Notes under the pieces: generated by a model
The model's input: only the letters and a program-made list of their open reading frames with translations
The model's database searches: none
Told to the model about the DNA's origin: nothing
Shown here: positions 1 through 9,891 of the stretch, piece after piece
Numbering within the stretch: position 1 is the first letter of the stretch
How the letters are laid out: every line of letters starts with the position of its first letter
Assembly: GCA_021234155.1 (NCBI GenBank)
Contig: JAJEKV010000111.1
Coordinates: 2,052,968-2,116,967, forward strand
Reading direction: 5' to 3'
DNA from: Isoetes taiwanensis
Lineage: Eukaryota > Streptophyta > Lycopodiopsida > Isoetales > Isoetaceae
Length of the DNA: 64,000 bases
Translations under genes and position numbers: made by a program

Positions 1-443
1 CTTCATAAATCCTGCATGCCCTGCTATAGGACTGTGATGTGTGTCGTGGAGAATGAGCTTGCGAACTCCTGACGTCTCGGGAACACATAACTTATCCTTG
101 TAATAAAGGAGATCACCTTCCTTTTTTATAATGGCCGAAAGCCTCCCTCTTGTTATCCGTTCTGGCTTCTTTGGATAGAGTTTGCCATATCTCTTGAAAT
201 TCGGGATCTGTTGGGAAAGTCTGCTGTATCTGCTTACCAAACTCATTAGAGAGCGTGGAAATAGCATTACAATGAGTTGGAGTGACCAATGGATGCCTGA
301 AAAGCGCGTCAGCATATACATTATGCTTGTCGGCTTATAGACTACTTCAAAATCATACTCTTCCAGAAACTCCATCCATCATCGTTGTCCCAGATTGACG
401 TGGGGTTGCGTAAAAATATATTGGAGGCTTTGATGATTTGTAT
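1..443 (-). pseudogene. RNase H remainder and integrase zinc-binding start, decayed (copy A)
   Basis: The segment nearest the window edge encodes HDTHHSPIAGHAGF on the minus strand (about 10-51), which is the His-His half of the integrase HHCC zinc-binding domain. The RNase H C-terminal part lies between it and 443. Several stops interrupt the frame, so this is a relic. It corresponds to the product at 34225-34830 of the intact-looking copy. The rest of integrase lies outside the window. Confidence 0.7.
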
Positions 444-836
444 CTAATTGGAATCGACTCCTAAGTAAACCCTACCTTCCTGTATTAATATTCCACATGT
501 AGCAATCTTACTGACATCTGTAGCAACCCACTTATCCTTCTGAGGATCCGGCAAAGTAAGAACTAGAGCAGTTATCAAGGCATCCTTCAATGATTGAAAT
601 TCGGCCTGGACGTTGTCCTTCCAGTGTGCCATCCAATCCCTAACCTTCTCATGTTTTGTAAGGTCCGTAAGAGGTGCGGCAAGTTTAGCAAAGTCTTTAA
701 TAAATTTGCAGTAATATCCTGCCAACCCTAGAAAGCTGCGGACCTCTGACACATTTGTTGGGATCAGCCAGTCTTTTACTGCTTCAATCTTGGCTGGATC
801 TGTGGCTATTCCCTCTACAGAAACAATGCATCCCAA
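444..836 (-). pseudogene. RT connection and RNase H N-terminus (copy A pol)
   Basis: This 130-codon open stretch encodes the RT thumb/connection region of Ty3/gypsy pol, with the family signature [16 protein letters not shown], and runs into the RNase H start ([15 protein letters not shown]; normally TDAS with the first catalytic Asp). It is homologous to 33850-34190 of the full copy. The A-to-V change after the first RNase H Asp and the upstream frameshift against the RT palm segment (933-1277) fit a dead copy. Its neighbour on the minus strand is the RT palm. Confidence 0.85.
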
Positions 837-932
837 ATAGTCAACGTTGGTGGTTGCAAACCTACACTTGGAGAACTTGGCATAAAGTTGATGACGTCTT
901 AATTTTCTGCAAGGCCCAACCGAAGATGACGC

Positions 933-1277
933 TCATAGTCCTCTAGGGTTTTGCTGTATGAGGATATCATCGAAGAAAATGATGACAAAGTCATCAAGAT
1001 ACTCGCCAAAAACATCGTTCATCAATCTCATGAGTGTGGCAGGAGCATTAATTAGGCCAAATGGCATAACAGTGAACTCGTAATGCTCATAACATGTCCA
1101 GAAAGTGGACTTATGGATGTCATCCTCCTTAAATCTTATCTGGTGATATCCTGAGCAAAGATCAATCTTTGTGAAGTACTTAACTCCTTGCAATTGATCC
1201 ATCAAATCATCGGCACATGGTAAAGCATACAAATTCTTAATCGTGTGCTTGTTCAGTTGCCTGTAATCAATGCACAT
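933..1277 (-). pseudogene. Reverse transcriptase palm (copy A pol)
   Basis: This encodes the RT palm of a Ty3/gypsy element. Visible motifs are [27 protein letters not shown] with the first catalytic Asp, [14 protein letters not shown], and the catalytic FFDD box (residues FFDDIL) in place of the more common Y/F-V/I-DD. The full copy also has FFDD, so this is a family trait. The segment is separated by frameshifts from the protease/RT N-terminal piece (1280-1924) and from the connection domain (444-836). Confidence 0.9.
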
Positions 1278-1279
1278 CC

Positions 1280-1924
1280 TTAAACAGACAAAATAGGGGC
1301 ATCAAAGGGTGATACACTTAGTCGGATGAACCGCAATTTGAGAAGCTCTTGCAATTGCTTTTTAAGCTCCGTTAATTCAGGTGTACTCATTCTGTATGGA
1401 GCCTTACTAATAGGTTTAGTGCCCAGTTCCAAGGTAATTTCATATTCCACGCATCGGAAGTGTGGCAACCTATGAATCTCTGGAAAGAGGTCATAGTATT
1501 TCCGAAGAACGGCTGCTATTGTCGGGGGCAAGCTATCAATAATCTCCTCCTGTTTAGACTTGGCGTCTACTGATGCAAGCCTAATAATACAAGTAACCTG
1601 ATACTTCTTGATGGCTTTATCTAACTGACACAATGAAATACACTGCATAATTGGAATAACTGGTTTACCTGCTATGGTTACCCGAGCTCCATTAGTTGCG
1701 TTAAAGGTGACCTCTTGCTTTTCACAATTAATGTTTGCCTTTGCAGCAGCCAAGAATTCCATACCCACAATAAGGTCATAATGACCAATATTCATGATCT
1801 CGGCCCCTAGAACAACGAGTGCTCCTGGCAACTGAATATTCAAACTGATGCATCGCCCTTGTGTATGGCATACGACCCCACTAGCCAACGTGACTGGACG
1901 TGGCTTTGACTTCAAGGAAGTCAC
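1280..1924 (-). pseudogene. Protease C-lobe and RT N-terminus (copy A pol)
   Basis: The first half of this 214-codon stretch is the second half of the retropepsin domain, including IGHYDLIVGMEFL, which matches the hydrophobic-G-M-x-hydrophobic motif of Ty3/gypsy proteases. The second half is the linker and the RT fingers start ([18 protein letters not shown], then SVSPFDAPI). The protease C-lobe is informative because the full copy at 25-38 kb lacks this stretch of roughly 60 codons. The frame is lost after SPFDAPI, where the next piece (933-1277) begins. Confidence 0.85.
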
Positions 1925-2395
1925 CTATAAAGCTTCTGCCATTCTAGGCAAGGCAAAATTGTGTATACTACCTGTGTCCATAAGAATGATAAAGGGTTTA
2001 TGGTCTCCTTGGCCAACCGTGGATATGACAGAAGGTTGACTATCTGCTTGACCTGTCTCAATAGTGGCATAAATGTGAGACTCACCTTGTATATAGTCTG
2101 GTGCCTCGCCATCAGCAACGCTTTCCGGTTTGGGTGAACCCATGGCATCATCCCAATCCACTTCGGCAAGGATAGCTTGAGCAGCCTATATCACATAGGG
2201 GCAGTCCTGCATACGGTGTCCCAGTGGGAAGCATCGGAAACAGGTCTTGTCCATGCGTAACTGCTCGCGAGCTTTCTTCAGAATGGCTTGCAAAATGTCT
2301 CGGAAAGCCCCTGCGGTATTAGAGGACTTATCTGGCACAGTAAAGGACACTTTCTTATCCTGTTTCTGATACCCAGCAGAGAAAGTGAAATCATA
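1925..2395 (-). pseudogene. Gag C-terminus with CCHC knuckle and protease active site (copy A)
   Basis: Downstream of the AT-rich spacer the minus strand encodes the gag C-terminus with a canonical CCHC zinc knuckle (CFRCFPLGHRMQDC, about 2195-2240), a stop just after it, then the acidic linker and the protease active-site region FIILMDTGSIHNF with an intact DTG. The N-terminal two thirds of gag are absent; the piece starts directly beside the spacer that follows the H3 domain, which marks the deletion junction near 2400. The protease continues in another frame at 1280-1924. Confidence 0.85.
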
Positions 2396-2434
2396 AACAC
2401 TATTGAGTGTAACTTTATTTTAAACTTTTTATGC

Positions 2435-2442
2435 TGACGTCA
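2435..2442. promoter_or_regulatory. TGACGTCA palindrome downstream of H3 ORF (copy A)
   Basis: A TGACGTCA site inside GCTGACGTCAGC lies about 115 bases downstream of the H3 stop codon. The same 12-base palindrome sits at the matching position in the full copy (28841-28852), although the AT-rich sequence around it has diverged. TGACG is the core bound by plant bZIP TGA factors. That this site is functional is inference. Confidence 0.5.
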
Positions 2443-2558
2443 GCGTCAGTCATTAATAATAATTAAATAAATACTTTATATTCCCAAAATAAATTAGGCA
2501 GTCAAAATTTCTTATATTTCTATACAAAATTTGTACAAGAAAATGCTCAACAAAAAAA

Positions 2559-2860
2559 TTAATTATGGTCTCCCCGAATCCTCCCGGCGAGAGCCAAATT
2601 TTTGGTCATGATGATAACCCTCTTCGCATGAATAGCACAGAGATTAGCATCCCCAAAAAGGGCTACCAGGTAATCTTTGGCGGCCTTTTGGAGAGCGAGT
2701 ATAGCAAAATCTGGAACCGAAGATTGGTCCGATAGCCTTGTGCTATTTCTCGGACCAGGCGCTGGAAGGGGAGCTTTGGTAATAGAAGCTCGGTTGTCTT
2801 CTAATACTTCCAAATATCCCTTAACACCATGGTGTCGGGTCTGTACCTGTGCGGCTTCTT
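2559..2860 (-). pseudogene. Histone H3 fold domain, frameshifted (copy A ORF1 C-terminus)
   Basis: The minus strand encodes a histone H3 core starting at KPHRYRP (about 2857) and ending at a stop near 2559, close to 99 codons, the same length as the H3 domain of the full copy. The last ~47 codons are open and show [26 protein letters not shown] and the C-terminal RIRG. The central helix, with [13 protein letters not shown], is readable only in a different frame, so compensating small frameshifts have occurred. Compared with canonical plant H3, this copy shares F87, I89, L90, A102, G105, A107, L124, A125 and H134 with the full copy. It has decayed further elsewhere (for example K79 to R). Its upstream partner is the ORF1 head. 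Confidence 0.88.
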
Positions 2861-3821
2861 TGCCTGTGTCGGCTTCTTGGGCAGGGTCTTGCTCCCTGAC
2901 ACCGGCCGAGGTCAAGCGGCATCCGCTCGGTCCTGCCGACGGGCAGAGCTCGTCTCCTTTCCAATGCCCTCAATTGTCTTGAGCTTCTCTTTGTAGGCAC
3001 TCCCGGACCTATGGGCGGTAGACTTCTGCCTCCATTTCACAATAGGGGTCTCAGTCGGATCGGGACCCCGCTGCATATTCTCCTCTGGGTTTGGTTGGGG
3101 CTGTTGCTAATCCTGATTCTGCTCGATAAGCTTCTCTGATTGCCATTGCTGCTCAGCCCGCTCTGCCTCTTGCTGCGCAGCATGGGCAGCTGCTATGCGC
3201 TCTTCCGCCTCTGCGAGGCGGCGAGCAGTGACCCTTCTCAGCAGCTCAGCATGATACCTGTCTGGCCTAGCCTACATATCGAGCTGAATGGATATCAGGT
3301 AATCCACCGTGAGGTATGACGGGACTTCAACCCAAACAAAACTTTAGGTGGCCTCATCATACTGGTAGGGGGGAAGGTCAAAGGGGTTCCCATTTATAAT
3401 GGCTCGCGCATCTCCCAGGTAGATGTACTCTCTACCCCGGACCTTCGAGTCTCTCCTCTCCATCTTCCATATGTCGTCCCCTCGGGCGAGCTCTCTAATC
3501 CTCTCGGCCTCTACCCGGATGGCCTCGTCCTCGGAAACCTCTACACACGAGGGAGGGTAAAACTTAACTAGCATCAACACTTGATCAGGCAGTTCGACCA
3601 ATGTGTAGGGTTGCCGTAGGAGGTTGAGTTTCAGCAAGAAGCGCTCAGACAAATGGAAGATAGGGTAAGGGATCCTATGTCCGGCGACAAACCGTTGCAC
3701 GAGCTCGATCAAGAGTAGCTCCACCTTGTCGGGGTCGCTAGCAAGTTATTCACCGAGCTCAGCAAATATTTGAGGAACGCTAAAGTTACAGTAGCTAACA
3801 TAACCTCGGGTACGAGCCATG
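2861..3821 (-). pseudogene. ORF1 N-terminal domain and linker (copy A)
   Basis: This stretch is homologous to the ORF1 head of the full copy (27485-28430). The best open part (3344-3724) carries HRIPYPIFHLSERFLLKLNL and a hydrophobic LVKFYPP segment. A likely start Met is at 3821 (MARTR...), followed by an in-frame stop about 24 codons later. Other stops interrupt the linker. The linker just before H3 keeps a YKEKLKT segment also seen in the other copy (YKDKLKT). I do not recognise the N-terminal domain. Its retention in both copies makes it a genuine family protein. Confidence 0.75.
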
Positions 3822-4094
3822 TTCATGGGTGTGGAAGAAGGTTGGAAAGGCGGTGCTGGTAGGGCGGTAGTGGCAGAGGTCAAGCGCAGGGTTAGGGAAA
3901 GCAAGCTTCTCTCTGGCGGCTATGGCGGACGAGCGAGGCGAAGACGCTAGGCGGAAAATATAGGAACCAAAAAGTAACCGCGCCGCTAGCGAAGTACGTG
4001 TTTCTTTTTTGATTCTGAGATGCCAAAATGCTAGTGGTGCACTCTGTGTCCCTGTCCCCATATGATGCCATTTTAATGCCAGAGGCTGGTGCCC

Positions 4095-4829
4095 CTAGGG
4101 TAGTTGGACCATGCCCGACACATTGGTGCGAAAATCGGGTCCATTCGAGTTACCGAGGGAAAGTGATGGCCCTTGAAAGCACGAGATCTCTTTGCTCCAC
4201 AACTTTGTTACCTCGATAGAAGTAGTTTGCCTCGATAGAAGTAGTTTGTTACCTCGATAAAAGTAGTTTGCCTTGTAGTAACTCTTTAGCTCTCCAACAA
4301 ATTCATGAACAAAGATTGTTGATATATTACCCTTGGGCTCTATATGGTTTTCCTCACTTAACTCTTGTGATGACACATAGTCTCCTTCTTTATAGATTGT
4401 TCCACAGAAAAGAACCTTCTTAAACTTGTAACTTTGCCTCTTCATAAGCGTTTGATCATGTAAACCATTCAGCTCCATCACACCAGTCAAGTCTATAATC
4501 ACCCCTTTTTGCTCACTTCTGGTTGATCCTATAACTATGCCCTTCTTGGTAATGGCCTCCTTGCAGCCACAATGATTTGGAAGGTATTCTAACTTATCCA
4601 TAATGCTTTTAGCTACTTCTACTGATGGCACTCGAATAATTCCTTTCCTATGGTCTTGAATGCCAACTGGTAGCCAAATGTACTTATGTACCTTTTTCAA
4701 AGTGTACTCAGCAGGATTGCCTTCTTCGGCTTCAAGGAAAGTTGTGGTGAAAAGGTAACGCACATGATACCTCATATAGGTAAGTTCAACTTCCAAGTTG
4801 TTGGTCTTCACTTGCTTATGGATCTTCAC
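4095..4829 (-). CDS. Unidentified 244-codon ORF, possibly transposon-derived
   Basis: An uninterrupted 244-codon ORF starting with MKIHKQVK. I do not recognise it with confidence. It has a middle block with KYIWLPVGIQDHRKGIIRVP and YLPNHCGCKEAITKKGIVIG, then a segment KVLFCGTIYKEGDYVSS that recalls the short beta-rich region near the C-terminus of CACTA-type transposase proteins. No catalytic motif is visible. The last ~40 codons run over a short tandem repeat (4207-4275), so the true C-terminus may lie earlier. It lies head to tail with the remains of H3-element copy A but shares nothing with the intact copy of that family, so it is a separate unit. Confidence 0.4.
   Translation of the reverse strand: MKIHKQVKTNNLEVELTYMRYHVRYLFTTTFLEAEEGNPAEYTLKKVHKYIWLPVGIQDHRKGIIRVPSVEVAKSIMDKLEYLPNHCGCKEAITKKGIVIGSTRSEQKGVIIDLTGVMELNGLHDQTLMKRQSYKFKKVLFCGTIYKEGDYVSSQELSEENHIEPKGNISTIFVHEFVGELKSYYKANYFYRGNKLLLSRQTTSIEVTKLWSKEISCFQGPSLSLGNSNGPDFRTNVSGMVQLP
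4207..4275. repeat. Short tandem repeat, about 20-24 bp unit, three copies
   Basis: The core CTCGATARAAGTAGTTTG occurs three times in a row, with spacers CC or TTAC between units. It lies inside the 3' part of the minus-strand ORF at 4095-4829. Confidence 0.8.
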
Positions 4830-7130
4830 ATCTCACTCTTGAGGGAAACACCAGATGCCACAAAACATGGTAAACGTTTTGGCAATCTAAAACCATGGAA
4901 ATTGCTCGAACATTTGCAAAATAGAGAAATTGTGATTGATTTGGGCTTGTCAACGAATTGTAGGTGGTGCAACATCTTAAATCTGACCTTGAAATATCCT
5001 ATGTGGATTGTCCCAATAGCACATGAAGTGTAAATTTGAAAAAATACTAACAAACAGGGCATTTTTTATTGTTATGACTCAATGGCGAGAATGCAGACGT
5101 GGGCATTTTGTTAAATCAAGGTTATTAAAGTACAATGGTTTTATAAAAAATTATTCTAGGGCAAGTAGTCTAAAACGTGGTTTCCAAACCCAAAACTGTT
5201 TATGTGGGACAGCTATAATCTGGCCTTGAAATATTCCACTAACGTTTGTGAGTGAAAGTTTGCAATATTTACAGACATGATATTTCCATACAAGGGGAGC
5301 ACCAAGCAGACATCTTAAGGTAACAGCTCAAGGGGCTAATATGGAGACGTGTGCAACTTTGAATCAAGGTAATAAAGATTAATGAAAAGGAAAAAAAAAC
5401 TATGAGAATAGGGCAAAACGTTGCATTGCATGATGGCTTGACCCTAAACCGATCACGGCTAAGGGAAAGGTGTGCTGGATCAGCTCATAAGCTGGATCGA
5501 TTCAACCAGCATGCAAGTAATGAAGTGCTTAGGGTTCGTGCCTTTGCCTGCACAGGAAAATGCAACCTTGTTCTGTGGTAAAGCCTTGCTTGTTTGTGTG
5601 TTAGTGATGAAACAAAACAGGGCCCAGCTTTTTGATCTTGCAAGGAGGAAGATTCAGATCTGGCAATCCTATGCATGGTAGAAGCAGAATCTGCGGCACA
5701 GTCCATTAACTGTTTCTGGAAAGAATGGTAAACACAGGATGCAATATGATAGCAAGCTTCCGATCGGATGGAAGGATCCAATGTGGAGGCAAGATTCTAA
5801 AGCACAGCAACTCTAGCAGAATCTTCTGAACCTAAGGAGCAAACCAAGAACGGTGACGAGGAGATCAATGCTGTAGATCCAACTTAACCAGGTTCTTTGC
5901 TTGGGGTTTTTTTGTGGAGTCTTGAACTCATTTTTCAAGTTTGGTTTATTTGAGTTCACGTCTAGATCTTTCCACGAATTTTTAACTGATATAAGCTTAG
6001 AAAAACTATTGCAGCGTTAAAAAATTGCTTGAGTGCATGCAATTTATTTTGTACTCTTAAATTCGTTTGGTAAGTTTTATACACAAATAATCTGGGTCGG
6101 ATTTGGCAGCTTACTATATAGGTTGTACAGGTGCATAGAAGTTAAAAAAGAAAGCAGAATAGGTGTTCGCCATTATACGAGATAACCTGTGACAGAGCAT
6201 GGCAAATTTATTCTAATGCTTATTTTTTCTGAGCTGATCCAGCCCAGGTTTTTTTACTTAAGACTTAGAGTGCTGAACTTATCTCTAGTGTTGGGTTAGC
6301 CTACGCTATATTTAAGGTGTAGGTCTTTACAAGCGATTAACTATGGAAAAAATGGAGCAAGATGCTTAGAGTACAAATTTTATCAAATAAACAGCGCCAT
6401 ATATTAAGTTAAATGTTTTCTTGCTTATGGTGGTACAGTTCTGCTTATGATCCTTTAGACATGTTATTGTTAAGGGGAATTGTGATGTAACTCTTTATTT
6501 GAAAAATAGACGTCAAATTAAAGCAGAATAGACACTCGATTTCTTAATGTGCTACTAATCTCTTGTTCCAGGCCTAAGAATAACTTTAGAATTATTTTGT
6601 GACCTTGGCTATGCCTTTGTTTTGAGCTCATATAATTATTTGGTAAAGGGCGATAAGCCGAGTAAAGTTATAGCTTACCTGTCAGTTCCTTTCTAGTTTA
6701 CCCTTCTCAGGCTAACTCTAGACTGATTGACTGCAGGTAACCAACTTTACTCTTCCAAATATGCTCGTATTTGGCGTTGGATGAAGTCTTGTACAATGGA
6801 GACACTCTTGATACTACAAGATCTGAGAAATTAGAGTTTGCATTGGAAGATCTGATTAGAGTTTGCATTGGACCTCTTCTGGTTTGTATTGTGCTTTCAT
6901 TAAATCTGGTAAGTACATTAGTAGGACACATGGATAAAAGCCTTGCAACAGATCCAATCAGGATCTGTTACTAATTTGTTACTAAGTATGCAAGTTACTA
7001 ATCAGGATTTATAGATCCAGAGCAAGAAGAGCAAGAAGCAGACGTTGTACCTTCTCCGGAAGACATGCAGTCCTTGTTAACACATTGGACTTAAGGTAAC
7101 ATGCATACATTATATTGATATTTTAACATG
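4830..7130. other. Stretch without recognised gene
   Basis: Only short open frames occur (all under 100 codons) and none shows a motif I know. The composition is AT-rich with scattered T runs. I see no RNA gene or repeat structure here apart from dispersed short A/T tracts. Confidence 0.5.
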
Positions 7131-7160
7131 TACTAGTTATGGTGCCCGGCGTTGCCGGGC
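7131..7160 (-). mobile_element. Helitron-like 3' terminus (hairpin plus CTAG)
   Basis: On the minus strand, GCCCGGC-AAC-GCCGGGC forms a perfect 7-bp hairpin (7144-7160). ACCATAA and then CTAG follow (ending at 7133), next to a T. A short GC hairpin about 6-12 bases before CTRR, with insertion next to T, is the known 3' end of Helitrons. The element body would extend rightward from here. I could not place its 5' end. The gene-fragment cluster at 9.3-10.4 kb lies on that side. Confidence 0.5.
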
Positions 7161-8662
7161 TTAGTGATGACTTGAAGGGGTGTTTGTACGTATCTATGAA
7201 GTTGCAGACATTTATAGGACACCTTGCTGAATTTGAAGTAAAATGGAAGAAGAAAGATGGATCAGTACATTGTTTATTTGACAAAGGCTTGTGATAGTAT
7301 GCATAGGAATTTGTATTGTGCAATCCATGCATTGATGCATCAACTTGAGAATGTAGAAAAGGTAGCATGGGCAAACTACTTGCAAATTTTTCAAAGATGT
7401 AATCATTTTGGATGCAAGGGTCATTAGCTCAATCACATACAATATTCTTGCTAGCCTTATGAATTTAGGGCAAGCATGACAGCAAGATTTTTTTTATTTC
7501 AACAAATATAGATAAACCTATATGATCCTTAAGATGATGTTTGCATTGGAGATATTAGGTTAAGGAAGGTATTCTCTATGTTGATGACTTGGTAACAGCT
7601 TAAAATATGGGCCACATTAAGATTGCAAATCCATACGCCACCTATTCTACGAATAGTGAGGCCTTGATATACCTTAGCATACTATAGAAATTTGTGTTGC
7701 AATATGAAGTTGCTACTTCATTTGGTGTTGGAGCAAAGTTGGGTGTTGGAAACGTTATGTTATTCTAAATCATCATTGTATATTGGGGAAGGATTTGCTG
7801 CAAATATTGTTATATTGATAATACAACAGGAAGACTCAACATATTTTATGTTTCCAAGATATTTTAGTCCAGGCATTTCAATCCTATCTGGAAGAGTGTA
7901 TCAGGAACACATTGAAATGACATTGAAATGTGTTACTTTAATGAGCTTTCTTCTGAAAAGCATTTATGATGCTAAAATGCTTTTATACCAATCTCTAGAG
8001 CTATTGTTACGGTCTACAGTTAGGGGAAACTGACTTTGAGAACCTATATCCTCTCTCTAAACTTGCCTATCTAATAAGTAAAGCAACCTTGTACCATTTA
8101 GAAAATGTTAGATGGAGAATGGACTTGCTTTTAAACATCCCATATGGGCTTTTGATTTGCTCATATGCGGTTTCGTGTAGCAGCTTTGTGCTGGCTTGAG
8201 CAGTGTATCAAATAAAACAGCTTTGTCGCCCATCTTAAAAAGTGGTTTAAGAGAGTATAAATAATGGTGTCCGGCATAAGTACGAAGAAAAAGTGTTGGA
8301 GATTTGTCAAGTCTAAAGGTAGGTCAAGGTGTGAAGATGTGAAGGTATTTTCTACAATTGACATGGAAGTGGAAGGGAGAATGGATAAGAGATTAGATCT
8401 TGTGGTTGAGTAGACATTAGAAATGAATTAAACTGATTTTGATCTAGGGGGTTCTACAAAACGAACTCAGAAGCTCTTGTCAGTTTAGAAGTTGTGAGAG
8501 TGTGGATAGTGACTCTCGTAAACCTTGCCAAAGAAAAGGTATTTTTCATAGCAAGACATAAGTCAATATGAACTGTGCCCCCATGGAACTCTAAACATGC
8601 ATATCCACGTCCAAATGTCCAATGACACTATCATACAATTGGATGTACAATGTAACTACGAA
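7161..8662. other. Stretch without recognised gene, possible Helitron interior
   Basis: There are short open frames only. The longest (7692-8033, 113 codons, +) shows no recognisable motif. Near 8262-8280 a degraded relative of the Helitron-like end (GGTGTCCGGCATAAGTAC) can be seen, resembling the sequence after the hairpin at 38345-38360. Confidence 0.35.
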
Positions 8663-9059
8663 TTCCACACCACAAACCATTACCTCTTACAACCTATAAT
8701 TAAATCCCCCTTAAACCCCCTTTGGTTTGGGTGCATATTCACACGGGGGGTGACGTAGGGCAGCGAGAGCCCCTAAAATCATTTTATACATGTATAAAAT
8801 CAACAACATATAGTATATTGCCTCAAATCTTATAGTATTTTGCAAATTGTGTTATACAGTATATCAAAACTTGTATTGGGATACCCCACAAATGAGGATT
8901 TCTATGTACGGTCTAGATCGAGGAATAAAGAGCATATATGCTTATCCAACAGCTCTCGATGCCCGGAGTCACCCCCCGTGTGAATATGCACCCAAACCAA
9001 AGGGGGTTTAAGGGGGATTTAATTATAGGTTGTAAGAGGTAATGGTTTGTGGTGTGGAA
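8663..9059. mobile_element. Foldback/MITE-like element A, ~90-bp terminal inverted repeats
   Basis: The left arm begins TTCCACACCACAAACC and runs to about 8753 (ending CACACGGGGGGTGAC). The right arm from about 8968 is its near-perfect reverse complement and ends GGTTTGTGGTGTGGAA at 9059. The centre (about 215 bp) has CTTATAGTATTTTGC, shared with element B at 16998-17413. There is no coding capacity. Just outside the right arm is the palindrome GGCCCCTTCGGGGCC. Confidence 0.85.
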
Positions 9060-9299
9060 AAAAAAAAATTTGGCCCCTTCGGGGCCTTAAAAAGATATTG
9101 TACATATCGTAAAAGAAAGAGAAAAAGATCTAGAATAATAACACTCCCATGAACATAATAAGGCAGACAAATTACAAGTGTTTACATGACGGATGCCAAA
9201 ATTGAGCACTAACATATACTAACTAAGCACATTAGCCATCATGCCGTAATAAAAAAAAAAATTATAATAAGCAAATAAAGGTTATACTTTATCCTCAAT

Positions 9300-9500
9300 T
9301 TGTTTTGGGGATGTGTGGCTATGTTGCACACTGATTTTGTGCATGTTTATGTTCAAGTGTTAGAGCTTTTTGCTCGTGTCCTTGAGCGTCTCTCTTTTAA
9401 TAATCATACTGCTGAACAGGTTCTATTGTCTAACATGCCCAGGGATGAACTTGAAAATGGCCAAAATGACAGGGAGGTGGGCCGACTAGACTCACAAAGA
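9300..9500 (+). pseudogene. Fragment resembling Furry/cell-morphogenesis protein
   Basis: An open frame encodes a stretch resembling a conserved part of the large plant Furry-like (cell morphogenesis central region) ARM-repeat proteins: FVHVYVQVLELFARVLERLS, then VLLSNMPRDELEN. The similarity starts abruptly at about 9300 and fades by about 9500, and no neighbouring exons of such a very long protein are visible. I judge it a captured or stranded single-exon fragment. The frame runs directly into reverse-strand sequence of a fatty acid hydroxylase fragment. The identification rests on recall of family members and could be wrong. Confidence 0.45.
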
Positions 9501-9592
9501 ACATGGCATTTCCCCTGTTCCATGTCAGGCCATTAGAATAACATCCTCTGGTAACAATTTCGTTTAAAGTAATAAAAAGATAGATAACCCCA

Positions 9593-9891
9593 CCAATAGC
9601 TTCTTGTATTCACATGAAAGAGGAACCAGTGCATAACATATTCAATTAGTGTCCAGATAAAGATGCCTCCAATTAGTGGAAATGCGAATTCTTGTGTTGG
9701 CAGGCCCCTTTGTACTGCAATAACTTGTGTCCAGAAAATAACTGGAAGCCATACCAATGGTACTACCCACCATCGTGTGCGTGTCAATGACTGTTGCCAC
9801 ATCGGAGAAGAGACAATTGAATGAACCAAGACACAAAGTCTTCTATGTTCATCACTGTTTCGTACAGGACAATAACTTCAAGTTTGTTCAT
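9593..9891 (-). pseudogene. Fatty acid 2-hydroxylase (FAH) gene fragment
   Basis: The minus strand encodes the N-terminal and first membrane region of a plant fatty acid 2-hydroxylase: MNKLEVIVLYE and IEDFVSWFIQ at the start, then in a different frame SLTRTRWWVVPLVWLP and IWTLIEYVMHWFLFHVNTRS. In the family this part precedes the His-rich HxxHH di-iron motifs. Here the sequence stops matching right after the SYW position (9593), where an exon junction (TATTG/GTGGGG) is possible. No downstream exon with HxxHH was found. The internal frameshift and missing catalytic exons mark it as a fragment. Confidence 0.7.

Larger units (their letters stand above)
1..4025 (-). mobile_element. H3-carrying Ty3/gypsy chromovirus, copy A (old, partial internal region)
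   Basis: Reading the minus strand from about 4025 down to 1, I see a leader, ORF1 ending in a histone H3 fold, a short AT-rich spacer with TGACGTCA, the gag C-terminus with a CCHC knuckle, protease, reverse transcriptase, RNase H and the start of integrase at the window edge. Protein similarity to the element at 25149-38264 runs throughout, so the two are one family. No LTR is inside the window on the left, and none lies next to the leader on the right. ORF2, ORF3 and most of gag found in the other copy are missing here: the spacer after H3 runs straight into the end of gag, which implies a large internal deletion. There are many stops and frameshifts. The right boundary near 4025 is approximate. 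Confidence 0.85.

Noticed and set aside
2677-2982. 101-codon plus-strand ORF over copy A H3
   Set aside because: A shadow of the minus-strand H3/linker sequence; no motif of its own.
8262-8285. Third Helitron-like end (GGTGTCCGGCATAAGTAC)
   Set aside because: Lacks the hairpin and CTAG; kept only as a possible degraded relative.
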